Shown: in pieces, positions 33,357 through 39,435 of the stretch
Layout: each line of letters begins with the position of its first letter
Position numbering within the stretch: position 1 is the stretch's first letter
DNA from: an uncultured Collinsella sp.
Lineage (GTDB): Bacteria > Actinomycetota > Coriobacteriia > Coriobacteriales > Coriobacteriaceae
Direction: 5' to 3'
NCBI GenBank assembly: GCA_958451615.1
Contig: CAUDQR010000022.1
Span: 1 to 39,435, forward strand
DNA length: 39,435 nucleotides
Program-made: the position numbers and the translations under genes
The notes under the pieces: generated by a model
The model's input: the letters and a program-made list of their open reading frames with translations, nothing else
Database searches by the model: none
What the model was told of the DNA's origin: nothing

Positions 33357-34271
33357 ATGACTGATGCCGTTGAGGTGCTGCGAATCGATTCGCTCGAGGA
33401 CGAGCGGCTCGATGCCTATGTGCGACTGACCGAGCGTGAGCTGCGCTGCGTACTGGAGCCGCAGAAGGGCATCTTTATCGCCGAGAGCGCCAAGGTCATC
33501 GAGCGTGCGGTGCGTGCCGGATACGAGCCGGTGAGCTTTCTTTTGGGTGAACGCTGGCTCGACCAGATGATGCCGCTGTTTGAGCGCTTGGTTGTGCGCG
33601 AGGGAGCGGGTCCGGTCCCGGTGTTCGTGGCCTCGATGGAGCTCATGGAGCAGTTGACGGGCTTTAACGTGACGCGCGGTGCGCTCGCGGCGTTTCGTCG
33701 CCCGCGTCAGATTCCGGTCGATGAGTTCTTGGGTGGCGTTGTCGAGGCGGCGGGGGAGCGCCCTGTGCGCGTGTGCGTGCTCGAGGGCATTGTCGACCAC
33801 ACGAACGTGGGCGCGATTTTCCGCTCGGCTGCCGCGCTCAATGCCGACGGCATTCTGGTGAGCCCTACGTGCTGCGACCCGCTGTATCGTCGCTCGGCCC
33901 GCGTGAGCATGGGCACCGTGTTTCAAGTGCCGTGGACGCGTATTGGCAGTGAGGCTCGCGTGTGGCCACATGATGGCCTGGCCGCGCTTCATGATGCCGG
34001 TTTTTCGTGTGCCGCTATGGCGTTGACGGATGATTCCGTTTCGCTGGACGATCCTGTGCTGCAGAAGATTGATCGCTTGGCGATTTTTATGGGTACCGAG
34101 GGTGCCGGCTTGGGCGCCAAGACCATTGCCGGCTGCGACCGAGCCGTGCGCATTCCGATGGCGCACGGGGTCGATTCGCTCAACGTGGCCGCGGCGAGCG
34201 CCGTCGCCTTTTGGCAGCTGTGCCCGCACGTGAGCAACGAGTACCACTACCAGCCGGGTTTGTATCACTAG
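33357..34271 (+). CDS. SpoU/TrmH family RNA 2'-O-methyltransferase
   Basis: Predicted SPOUT methyltransferase acting on rRNA or tRNA. The 304 residues contain an N-terminal substrate-binding part (about 1-130). The SpoU catalytic domain has the three knot motifs: HTNVGAIFRSA, then IFMGTEGAGL, and IPMAHGVDSLNVAAASAV. The target nucleotide cannot be named from sequence; RlmB and TsnR-like enzymes share these motifs. The SD is weak (AAGAAGGGTG, rather far upstream). It is not tightly linked to its neighbours. Confidence 0.9.
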   Translation: MTDAVEVLRIDSLEDERLDAYVRLTERELRCVLEPQKGIFIAESAKVIERAVRAGYEPVSFLLGERWLDQMMPLFERLVVREGAGPVPVFVASMELMEQLTGFNVTRGALAAFRRPRQIPVDEFLGGVVEAAGERPVRVCVLEGIVDHTNVGAIFRSAAALNADGILVSPTCCDPLYRRSARVSMGTVFQVPWTRIGSEARVWPHDGLAALHDAGFSCAAMALTDDSVSLDDPVLQKIDRLAIFMGTEGAGLGAKTIAGCDRAVRIPMAHGVDSLNVAAASAVAFWQLCPHVSNEYHYQPGLYH

Positions 34272-34305
34272 GCAGATATTCCGCACCGCGCTCTGATTCG
34301 GGGTG

Positions 34306-34334
34306 TTTCGGTCGCCGCCAGTCGGTGCTAAGCT
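34306..34334 (+). promoter_or_regulatory. Possible promoter of the MATE transporter gene
   Basis: TTTCGG (34306-34311), 17-base spacer, TAAGCT (34329-34334) with TGC just before the -10 (extended -10). The start codon is about 62 bases after the -10. Box matches are moderate. Confidence 0.45.
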
Positions 34335-34396
34335 GGTTTTGGCTTTGGTTTTAAATTGCTGTTTTGTCGGTTGACGTGCGCTTTTGGGGAGGGCGT

Positions 34397-35746
34397 GTGG
34401 CTAAGAAATCTACGTCTATCGATGTAACGCAAGGTGTCATTTGGCAGCAATTGCTGTCGCTGTGCGTTCCCATCTTTTTTAGTTCGTTTTTTCAGCAGGC
34501 TTACACGCTTATCGGCACCTATATCGTCGGTCAGTTTGGCGGCAAGCTTGCGCTTGGCGGCATTCAAGCCACGATGGTGCTCACCGAGCTCTGCATTGGT
34601 TTTTGCGTTGGCGTTGGCGCTGGCTGCGCGGTCATTACCGGTCAGTATTTTGGTCAGCACGATGATGAGCGATTGAGTCGTTCGGTCCATACGGCCATGA
34701 CGCTCGCGCTGGTGGGCGGTATCGTTTTCTCGATTCTTGGCATAGTGTTCGTTGAGCCCATGCTGGTACTTATGAACACGCCGCATGAACTATTGGCCGA
34801 GGGCGTGGCCTATGCTCGTTGCTATTTTGCCGCCATGGTTGCGGCGCTGCTGCTCAATATGGGAACGGCGCTGCTGCGTGCCGTGGGGGATACGCGCGGT
34901 CCCGCTGTGATCATTGCCTCTGGCTGCCTTGTTAACGTGGTGCTGGATATCATCTTTGTTGCTGTGTTGCATATGGAGGCGCTGGGCTGCGGCATCGCGG
35001 TAGCGCTGACCATTTGCTCCAATGCAACGATGATCGTGTTGCGCATGATGCGCGCTCCGGGTGCATGGCGTCTTTCGCTGTCTAAGCTCGGCATCGATCG
35101 CGGTATTTGTAAGAGTATGATCTCGTGCGGTCTGCCACTCGGTTTTCAATCGGCTGCCTATTCGATCTCGAACGTGCTGATCCAGATGTCGGTCAACTCG
35201 TTTGGTGCCGATGTCACCACGGCATGGGGTCTATCTGGGCGCCTGGATGGCATTATCTGGATGGTGACCGAGGCGCTCGGCGTATCGATCACTACGTTCT
35301 CGGCGCAGAACTTTGGCGCGCGTAATTACGAGCGCATGCGCAAGGGCTACCACACGTCGCTCGTGCTTTCGTTTGCGCTGATCGGTGGCCTCTCTGCCGT
35401 GCTGATGGTGTTCTCGGGCCCGTTGTCGCGTCTGTTTGTCGACGATGCTTCGATTTCGGCGTACACCACGACGATTCTTCATTTCATCGCGCCGTTCTAC
35501 GCGATCTTCTCGATTATCGAAAATGCGTCGGGCTCCATTCGCGGCGCCGGCGTGAGCTTGCAGCCCATGCTGCTCACGATTTTTGGCACCGTCGTGCTCA
35601 GGGTGATCTGGGTGTTTGCGATTATGCCGTTCGATCCGTCGCTTGAGCACCTGCTGCTGGTTTACCCCGTAACCTGGCTCATCACGGCCACGATGTTTAC
35701 CATCTACCACCACAGCGGCAACTGGCTCGGCCGCGCCACCGCCTAA
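34397..35746 (+). CDS. MATE family efflux transporter
   Basis: Inner-membrane cation-coupled multidrug/toxin exporter. The 449-residue protein has about 12 hydrophobic segments in two homologous halves. The first opens with QQLLSLCVPIFFSSFFQQAYTLIGTYIVGQFGG; the second opens near ICKSMISCGLPLGFQSAAYSISNVLIQ. The substrate is unknown. The start is GTG 34397 with GGGGAGGG 5 bases upstream. A TTG further upstream is in frame but unsupported. The stop codon itself is the first part of the downstream inverted repeat. Confidence 0.9.
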   Translation: MAKKSTSIDVTQGVIWQQLLSLCVPIFFSSFFQQAYTLIGTYIVGQFGGKLALGGIQATMVLTELCIGFCVGVGAGCAVITGQYFGQHDDERLSRSVHTAMTLALVGGIVFSILGIVFVEPMLVLMNTPHELLAEGVAYARCYFAAMVAALLLNMGTALLRAVGDTRGPAVIIASGCLVNVVLDIIFVAVLHMEALGCGIAVALTICSNATMIVLRMMRAPGAWRLSLSKLGIDRGICKSMISCGLPLGFQSAAYSISNVLIQMSVNSFGADVTTAWGLSGRLDGIIWMVTEALGVSITTFSAQNFGARNYERMRKGYHTSLVLSFALIGGLSAVLMVFSGPLSRLFVDDASISAYTTTILHFIAPFYAIFSIIENASGSIRGAGVSLQPMLLTIFGTVVLRVIWVFAIMPFDPSLEHLLLVYPVTWLITATMFTIYHHSGNWLGRATA

Positions 35747-35832
35747 TGATCCGTAGGGGACGGAGGAAAACGGATCATTGACCTGGCAATAAGGCAAAAT
35801 GATCCGTTTTCCTCCGTCCCCTTCGGATCATT
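35745..35832. repeat. 35-bp inverted repeat filling the MATE-cobO gap
   Basis: Left arm 35745-35779 and right arm 35798-35832 are complementary at 34 of 35 positions, with an 18-base loop. Each arm is itself bounded by AATGATCCG and CGGATCATT, so four copies of that word are present. The core includes GGGGACGGAGGAAAACGGA. It touches both convergent stop codons and probably acts as a bidirectional terminator. The nested symmetry suggests a dispersed genomic repeat. Confidence 0.9.
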
Positions 35833-36317
35833 TAGTATTCGATGCCTTGGCGGGCTAGGAGGCCTTCGTCGAAGTAATGTTTGACGGGGCGCATTTCGGT
35901 GACCAGGTCTGCCAGATCGGCGAGGGGCAGCAGACCGCGGCCGGTGAGCACGAGCTCCGTGGTGGCGGGCTTTGTCGCGATCAGCGCTTCGACATCCACG
36001 CGCGTCACAAATCCACGGCGCATGGCCTCGCCAAGTTCGTCCAGAATCAGAACGTCGACTTGGCTAATCTGCTCGCGCGCCAGCTCCATGATCTGTGCGG
36101 CACAGGCTTCGGGCGTGTCGCGGTCGGCTTGTACGATGCGCAGACCTAAACGGGGCGCCGCATCATGCTCGGCGCAGTGCAGCTTCTTGGCAAACTGCAG
36201 CATAAGCACGTTAAGTCCATAGCCCGTGGCGCGCAGTGCAAGCCCCAGCGCAGCCGTCGTCTTGCCCTTGCCGTCGCCCGTGTAGATCTGAACCTTGCCG
36301 ACTTCCAGTGATGCCAT
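35832..36317 (-). CDS. cobO: Cob(I)yrinic acid a,c-diamide adenosyltransferase
   Basis: Transfers the adenosyl group from ATP to cob(I)alamin or its precursors in B12 synthesis or salvage. The 161-residue CobO/BtuR-type protein has the P-loop GDGKGKTT (14-21) and VDVLILDELGEAMRRGFV. It ends with the typical C-terminus VKHYFDEGLLARQGIEY. It is slightly shorter than E. coli BtuR (196). SD AAAGGACAG lies upstream on the minus strand. It stands alone here, with no other cobalamin genes in the window, so salvage is as likely as synthesis. It is divergent from ftsH. Confidence 0.92.
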   Translation of the reverse strand: MASLEVGKVQIYTGDGKGKTTAALGLALRATGYGLNVLMLQFAKKLHCAEHDAAPRLGLRIVQADRDTPEACAAQIMELAREQISQVDVLILDELGEAMRRGFVTRVDVEALIATKPATTELVLTGRGLLPLADLADLVTEMRPVKHYFDEGLLARQGIEY

Positions 36318-36364
36318 CTCTGTCCTTTCGTGCCCGGCGTCGGTTTATCGTCGCTCGGGTTGGG

Positions 36365-36370
36365 TATTCT
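36365..36370 (+). promoter_or_regulatory. Possible -10 box of ftsH, overlapping a divergent -10
   Basis: TATTCT (36365-36370) on the + strand overlaps TAGAAT read on the minus strand (36367-36372), within the palindrome TTCTAGAA. ftsH and cobO may therefore share overlapping divergent promoters. The -35 boxes are poor on both strands. Confidence 0.35.
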
Positions 36371-36409
36371 AGAAAGCATTATCAACCCCAGTAGATGGAG
36401 TTCAAGCAG

Positions 36410-38302
36410 ATGGAGATGGATGACAACAAACGTAGACGGAATATGATCCTCTACGTGCTCATCGCCTTCGTCGTCTACCTCGTGCTCTCGACCGTTCTGT
36501 TCCCCAACATCGGTCACACGCAGCAGATTACGAAGACCGATTACTCGACCTTTGTCAAAGCGCTCGATAAGAAGAGTGTCGACAAGGTCGAATACAATAC
36601 GGACGATTACACGATTTATTACACCAAGAAGGGCGAGGACGAGAACATCGCCTACAAGACGACCGGTGTGCCAAACGATGCGGGCTTTACCGATCGCGTG
36701 CTTGAATCCGGCGCCTCGCTGGAATCTGTTGTCCCCGATAAGAACTCGGGTCTGATGACTTACTACCTGCTTACGCTCATTCTTCCCATGGCTATCTTCT
36801 TCCTCATCGGTTGGTGGCTCAATCGTCGCATGAAGAAGGCCATGGGCGATGACGGCCCGTCGATGAACTTTGGCGGCGGTGGTTTTGGCGGCGGCGGACT
36901 GGGCAAGTCCGGTGCTCGCGTTATCGCTTCCAAGGATGTGGGCGTGACCTTTAAGGACGTTGCTGGCCAGGAAGAGGCCAAGGAATCCCTTAAGGAGGTC
37001 GTCGACTTTCTGGAGAAGCCGCAGCGCTACGAGGAGATCGGCGCCAAGCTGCCGCGCGGTGCTCTTCTTGTCGGCCCTCCGGGTACCGGTAAGACCCTGC
37101 TTGCCAAGGCTGTGGCCGGCGAGGCCGGTGTTCCGTTCTTTAGCATTTCGGGCTCGGAGTTTGTTGAGATGTTTGTCGGTCGCGGCGCTGCTAAGGTGCG
37201 TGACCTGTTTAAGCAGGCCAAGGAAAAGGCCCCGTGCATCGTTTTTATCGATGAGATCGATACCATCGGCAAAAAGCGTGACGGCGGCGGCTTTAGCGGC
37301 AACGACGAGCGCGAGCAGACGCTCAACCAGCTGCTGACCGAGATGGACGGCTTCGATAACCACAAGGGTATCGTCGTCCTCGCTGCGACCAACCGACCCG
37401 ACAGCCTTGACCCGGCCCTGTTGCGCCCCGGCCGTTTTGATCGTCGCATCCCCGTTGAGCTGCCCGACCTGACCGGCCGCAAGAACATCCTTGAGCTCCA
37501 TGCCAAGAGCGTGAAGACGCAGCCCCCGATCGACCTGACTGCGATCGCCCGTGCCACGCCCGGCGCCTCGGGTGCCGACCTGGCCAATATCATCAACGAG
37601 GGCGCCCTGCGCGCCGTTCGCGAGGGTCGCAAGCGTGCAACCCAGGACGACTTCGAGGAGTCGGTGGAGGTCGTCATCGCCGGTCAGCAGCGCAAGTCCA
37701 CGGTGCTGTCCGATCACGAGAAGCAGGTCGTTTCCTACCACGAAATCGGCCATGCCATCGTTGCCGCTCGCCAGAAGGGCTCTGCGCCGGTTACCAAGAT
37801 CACGATCGTTCCCCGTACGAGCGGCGCTCTGGGCTACACCATGCAGGTCGAGGAGGACGAGCGCTTCCTGACCACGCGCCAGGAGGTCTTGGACAAGCTC
37901 GCCGTCTATTGCGGCGGACGTGCTGCCGAGGAGCTCATCTTTGGTGAGATGACGACCGGCGCTGCCAACGATATCGAGCAGGCCACCAAGCTCGCTCGCA
38001 ACATGGTGACGCGCTTTGGTATGTCCGATGAGTTTGGCATGATGGCACTCGGCACCGTCCAAAACGCGTACCTCAACCAGGACACGTCGCTCACCTGCGC
38101 TCCCGGTACTGCCGAGCGCGTGGATGCGATCGTGGCCAAGCTGATCGAGGATGCGCACGATCGCGCTCTGCAGATCCTGAAGGAGAACAAGTTCAAGCTT
38201 CACGAGCTGGCTCGTTATCTGTACAAGAAGGAGACGATCACGGGCGAGGAGTTCATGAATCTTCTCACGCGCGAGAATCCGCTGATGCCAAAGCAGCAGT
38301 AA
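36410..38302 (+). CDS. ftsH: ATP-dependent zinc metalloprotease FtsH
   Basis: Membrane-anchored AAA+ protease for quality control of membrane and regulatory proteins. With the start at 36410 (GGAG 9 bases upstream) it has 630 residues. An ATG at 36395 is an alternative with no SD. Segments: TM1 about 10-30, a periplasm-facing domain to about 115, TM2 near 118-138, and a Gly-rich linker. The AAA domain has Walker A GPPGTGKT (222-229), Walker [10 protein letters not shown] and the [24 protein letters not shown]. The zinc site is HEIGH (444-448). The third ligand is probably in [12 protein letters not shown]. It is a monocistronic gene with its own terminator. Confidence 0.97.
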   Translation: MEMDDNKRRRNMILYVLIAFVVYLVLSTVLFPNIGHTQQITKTDYSTFVKALDKKSVDKVEYNTDDYTIYYTKKGEDENIAYKTTGVPNDAGFTDRVLESGASLESVVPDKNSGLMTYYLLTLILPMAIFFLIGWWLNRRMKKAMGDDGPSMNFGGGGFGGGGLGKSGARVIASKDVGVTFKDVAGQEEAKESLKEVVDFLEKPQRYEEIGAKLPRGALLVGPPGTGKTLLAKAVAGEAGVPFFSISGSEFVEMFVGRGAAKVRDLFKQAKEKAPCIVFIDEIDTIGKKRDGGGFSGNDEREQTLNQLLTEMDGFDNHKGIVVLAATNRPDSLDPALLRPGRFDRRIPVELPDLTGRKNILELHAKSVKTQPPIDLTAIARATPGASGADLANIINEGALRAVREGRKRATQDDFEESVEVVIAGQQRKSTVLSDHEKQVVSYHEIGHAIVAARQKGSAPVTKITIVPRTSGALGYTMQVEEDERFLTTRQEVLDKLAVYCGGRAAEELIFGEMTTGAANDIEQATKLARNMVTRFGMSDEFGMMALGTVQNAYLNQDTSLTCAPGTAERVDAIVAKLIEDAHDRALQILKENKFKLHELARYLYKKETITGEEFMNLLTRENPLMPKQQ

Positions 38303-38321
38303 GGCTGGCTGCGCAGTGTCG

Positions 38322-38364
38322 AACGCCCCATTTGAGTGTCCATCTCAAATGGGGCGTTTGGTTT
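38322..38364 (+). terminator. Terminator of ftsH
   Basis: A perfect 15-bp stem AACGCCCCATTTGAG (38322-38336) / CTCAAATGGGGCGTT (38344-38358) with a 7-base loop, then TGGTTTGG. The stem is strong, but the T-tract is interrupted. Confidence 0.8.
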
Positions 38365-38377
38365 GGGGATGATGTAT

Positions 38378-38839
38378 ATGAAGATCGTGGTGAGCGCCTG
38401 TTTGATGGGCGAGAGCTGTAAATATAACGGGCTCGATAATTACCATCGCGAGTTGGTCGAGGCTTGCGAACGTACGGGGACCGAGGTCCTGCTAGTGTGT
38501 CCCGAGGTCTTTGGCGGCCTGCCCACGCCGCGCAGGCCGTCCGAGATTGTGGATGGTGAGGTCCGCACCCGCGAGGGCATCTCAGTCGATCGCGAGTTTC
38601 GCCTGGGTGCTCAACGTGCGCTCGATATGTGCGAGCAGGCGGGCGGGCCGTCCGAGATCGTTGCGTGCATTTTGCAGGACCGCAGCCCCTCGTGCGGTAC
38701 GGGTCACGTCTACGATGGCACCTTTAGCGGTACGCTCACCGCGGGCAACGGCGTTTTCGTCGACCTGCTGCTGCGCCATGGGTACCGCGTGATTCCCGCA
38801 AGCGAATTCGATCCCAGCATGCTGGAACATTGTCCATAG
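38378..38839 (+). CDS. DUF523 family protein (TudS-like thiouracil desulfidase fold)
   Basis: A 153-residue DUF523 protein. The start MKIVVSACLMGESCKYNG is the family hallmark, with C9 and C15. A third Cys is in DRSPSCGTG, and CPEVFGGLPTPRRPSEI is the other conserved block. Characterised DUF523 members (TudS) bind a [4Fe-4S] cluster through three Cys and desulfurate 2-thiouracil; activity here is inferred. I chose the ATG at 38378 to match the family start. In-frame ATGs lie at 38372 and 38369. The stop marks the border with mobile-element debris. Confidence 0.88.
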   Translation: MKIVVSACLMGESCKYNGLDNYHRELVEACERTGTEVLLVCPEVFGGLPTPRRPSEIVDGEVRTREGISVDREFRLGAQRALDMCEQAGGPSEIVACILQDRSPSCGTGHVYDGTFSGTLTAGNGVFVDLLLRHGYRVIPASEFDPSMLEHCP

Positions 38840-38945
38840 CACTCGAACCCAACACTTCCTCACGGGTGACCGTTTTGGCATCATCCGTGAAGTTGATATT
38901 GAGTACGACCCGGTCATCAAGGACGTAGACCGAGTTGACAGGCGC
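38840..38945 (-). pseudogene. C-terminal remnant of a recombinase (serine recombinase-like)
   Basis: Read on the minus strand, about 35 residues (VNSVYVLDDRVVLNINF then TDDAKTVTREEVLGSS) resemble the extreme C-terminus of large serine recombinases, which often end with a V-Y-V-x-D-D-x-V-V-x-x-x-x-F strand and a short polar tail. No catalytic part is present upstream. The fragment begins precisely at the DUF523 stop. The call rests on pattern memory and is tentative. Confidence 0.4.
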
Positions 38946-39041
38946 CGCACCCAGGCAGCCCCTCCCCGCGGCCCTCGCGCAGGAACGCGTACACGGTCCT
39001 CTCGTCTCTTGCGCCCCCCGGAACTGTCCACATCAGTGTAG
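38946..39041. other. Unassigned stretch between mobile-element fragments
   Basis: No intact gene. Minus-strand reading gives a short open segment (RDERTVYAFLREGRG) that I do not recognise. It is GC-rich and lies between the recombinase remnant and the IS3-type fragment, so it is probably scrambled mobile-element DNA. Confidence 0.3.
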
Positions 39042-39271
39042 CCAATCCAGTCCGCCAAGGGCTGCAGCCCGGACAACGCGGCGATGGAGGGCTTCTTCGG
39101 CCTGCTCAAGAAGGAGTTCTGGCATGGCAGGGACTGGTCGGACTGGACCCCGCCCGCTTCATCGAGGAGCTCGGGGGCTGGATCAGCCGATACAATACGG
39201 AGAGGCGCAGCGATGCGCTCGGTGGCCGCACGCCGGCCGAGTTCCGCTCCGCGCTGGGAAGGGCCGCGTAA
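39042..39271 (+). pseudogene. IS3-family transposase (OrfB, DDE integrase) 3' fragment, frameshifted
   Basis: The translated fragment reads SAKGCSPDNAAMEGFFGLLKK then EFWHGRDWS in one frame. After a frameshift near 39140-39145 it continues LDPARFIEELGGWISRYNTE, RRSDALGGRTPAEFRSALGRAA and a stop at 39269-39271. This is the C-terminal third of an IS3-type rve integrase: SPDNAAMEGFFG carries the last stretch of the DDE domain with its Glu, and RYNTERR plus TPAEFR are typical. The N-terminal part is missing: an in-frame stop lies at 39039-39041. It is non-functional. Confidence 0.8.
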
Positions 39272-39435
39272 CGGTCCAAGAAATCGTCCGCAGTTCCCAT
39301 TCCTGCCCCTTTGGGACAGCTTCTTGTTGGGGCTTGCCCGCCCCAAACCCTGCTAGGAACGAGTACAGCAAACTGGAATTATCAAATTAGTCTTTGCAAA
39401 TAACCTTTGAACCTTCACCATCAATTACAATTCCC
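39272..39435. other. IS right-end candidate and AT-rich flank
   Basis: Just after the transposase stop, GTCCAAGAAATCGTCCGCAG followed by TTCCCA resembles an IS3-family terminal repeat (ending CA), but the left end is not present to confirm it. From about 39360 the DNA becomes clearly AT-rich (for example GGAATTATCAAATTAG), unlike the rest of the window. No gene is visible before the window ends. Confidence 0.4.

Noticed and set aside
39335..39352. TTGGGG/CCCCAA hairpin as a terminator
   Set aside because: It has a short stem and no T-run on either side, and no gene nearby that it would end.

Overview
The window is a 39.4 kb stretch of GC-rich bacterial chromosome, almost entirely core housekeeping genes on the + strand. 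Gene content, protein sequence style and codon use fit a member of the Coriobacteriia (Actinomycetota), most likely Collinsella or a close relative. This is an inference from sequence character; no database comparison was possible. No CRISPR array, prophage or large accessory island is present. The only mobile DNA is degraded debris at the far right end.

Layout: (1) leuS (119-2695) with its terminator, then a small minus-strand lipoprotein gene. (2) A long co-directional translation/replication operon: rimP-nusA-infB-rbfA-nrnA-like-truB-ribF-dnaG (3742-13823). It has a clear promoter and a terminator-like hairpin in its leader, and three pairs of genes overlap. (3) rpoD (13934-15277) with its own upstream region, followed by a large palindromic element. 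(4) Two identical tRNA-Asn genes with a promoter and terminator. (5) A second long + strand cluster: asp23-like, fakA/yloV-like, recG, rsmD, coaD, a SepIVA/DivIVA-like coiled-coil gene, DUF177, rpmF, plsX, acpP, rnc, smc, ftsY, ffh (15954-30819). It combines the Bacillus order (yloU-yloV-recG-plsX-acpP-rnc-smc-ftsY-ffh) with the actinobacterial sepIVA-DUF177 pairing. (6) A mixed region: a minus-strand DUF134-NifX fusion with a His/Cys tail, thyA-folA, a SpoU rRNA methyltransferase, a MATE transporter, cobO, ftsH and a DUF523 (TudS-like) gene. (7) The last 600 bases, which hold a recombinase tail fragment, a frameshifted IS3-type transposase end and AT-rich DNA.

Together the genes cover tRNA charging, transcription elongation and termination, translation initiation, ribosome maturation, replication priming, the principal sigma factor, phospholipid/fatty-acid precursor synthesis, chromosome condensation, SRP targeting, dTMP/folate metabolism and membrane proteolysis.

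The most interesting signals are regulatory or structural. Two CATATG-centred palindromes flank the promoter of the DUF134-NifX-metal-tail gene. A terminator lies in the rimP-nusA leader and may allow NusA autoregulation. A 100-nt imperfect palindrome follows rpoD, and a 35-bp near-perfect inverted repeat exactly fills the gap between MATE and cobO. NusA has a C-terminal Cys/His motif, and two enzymes have altered key residues: RNase III N120 and ACP N37.
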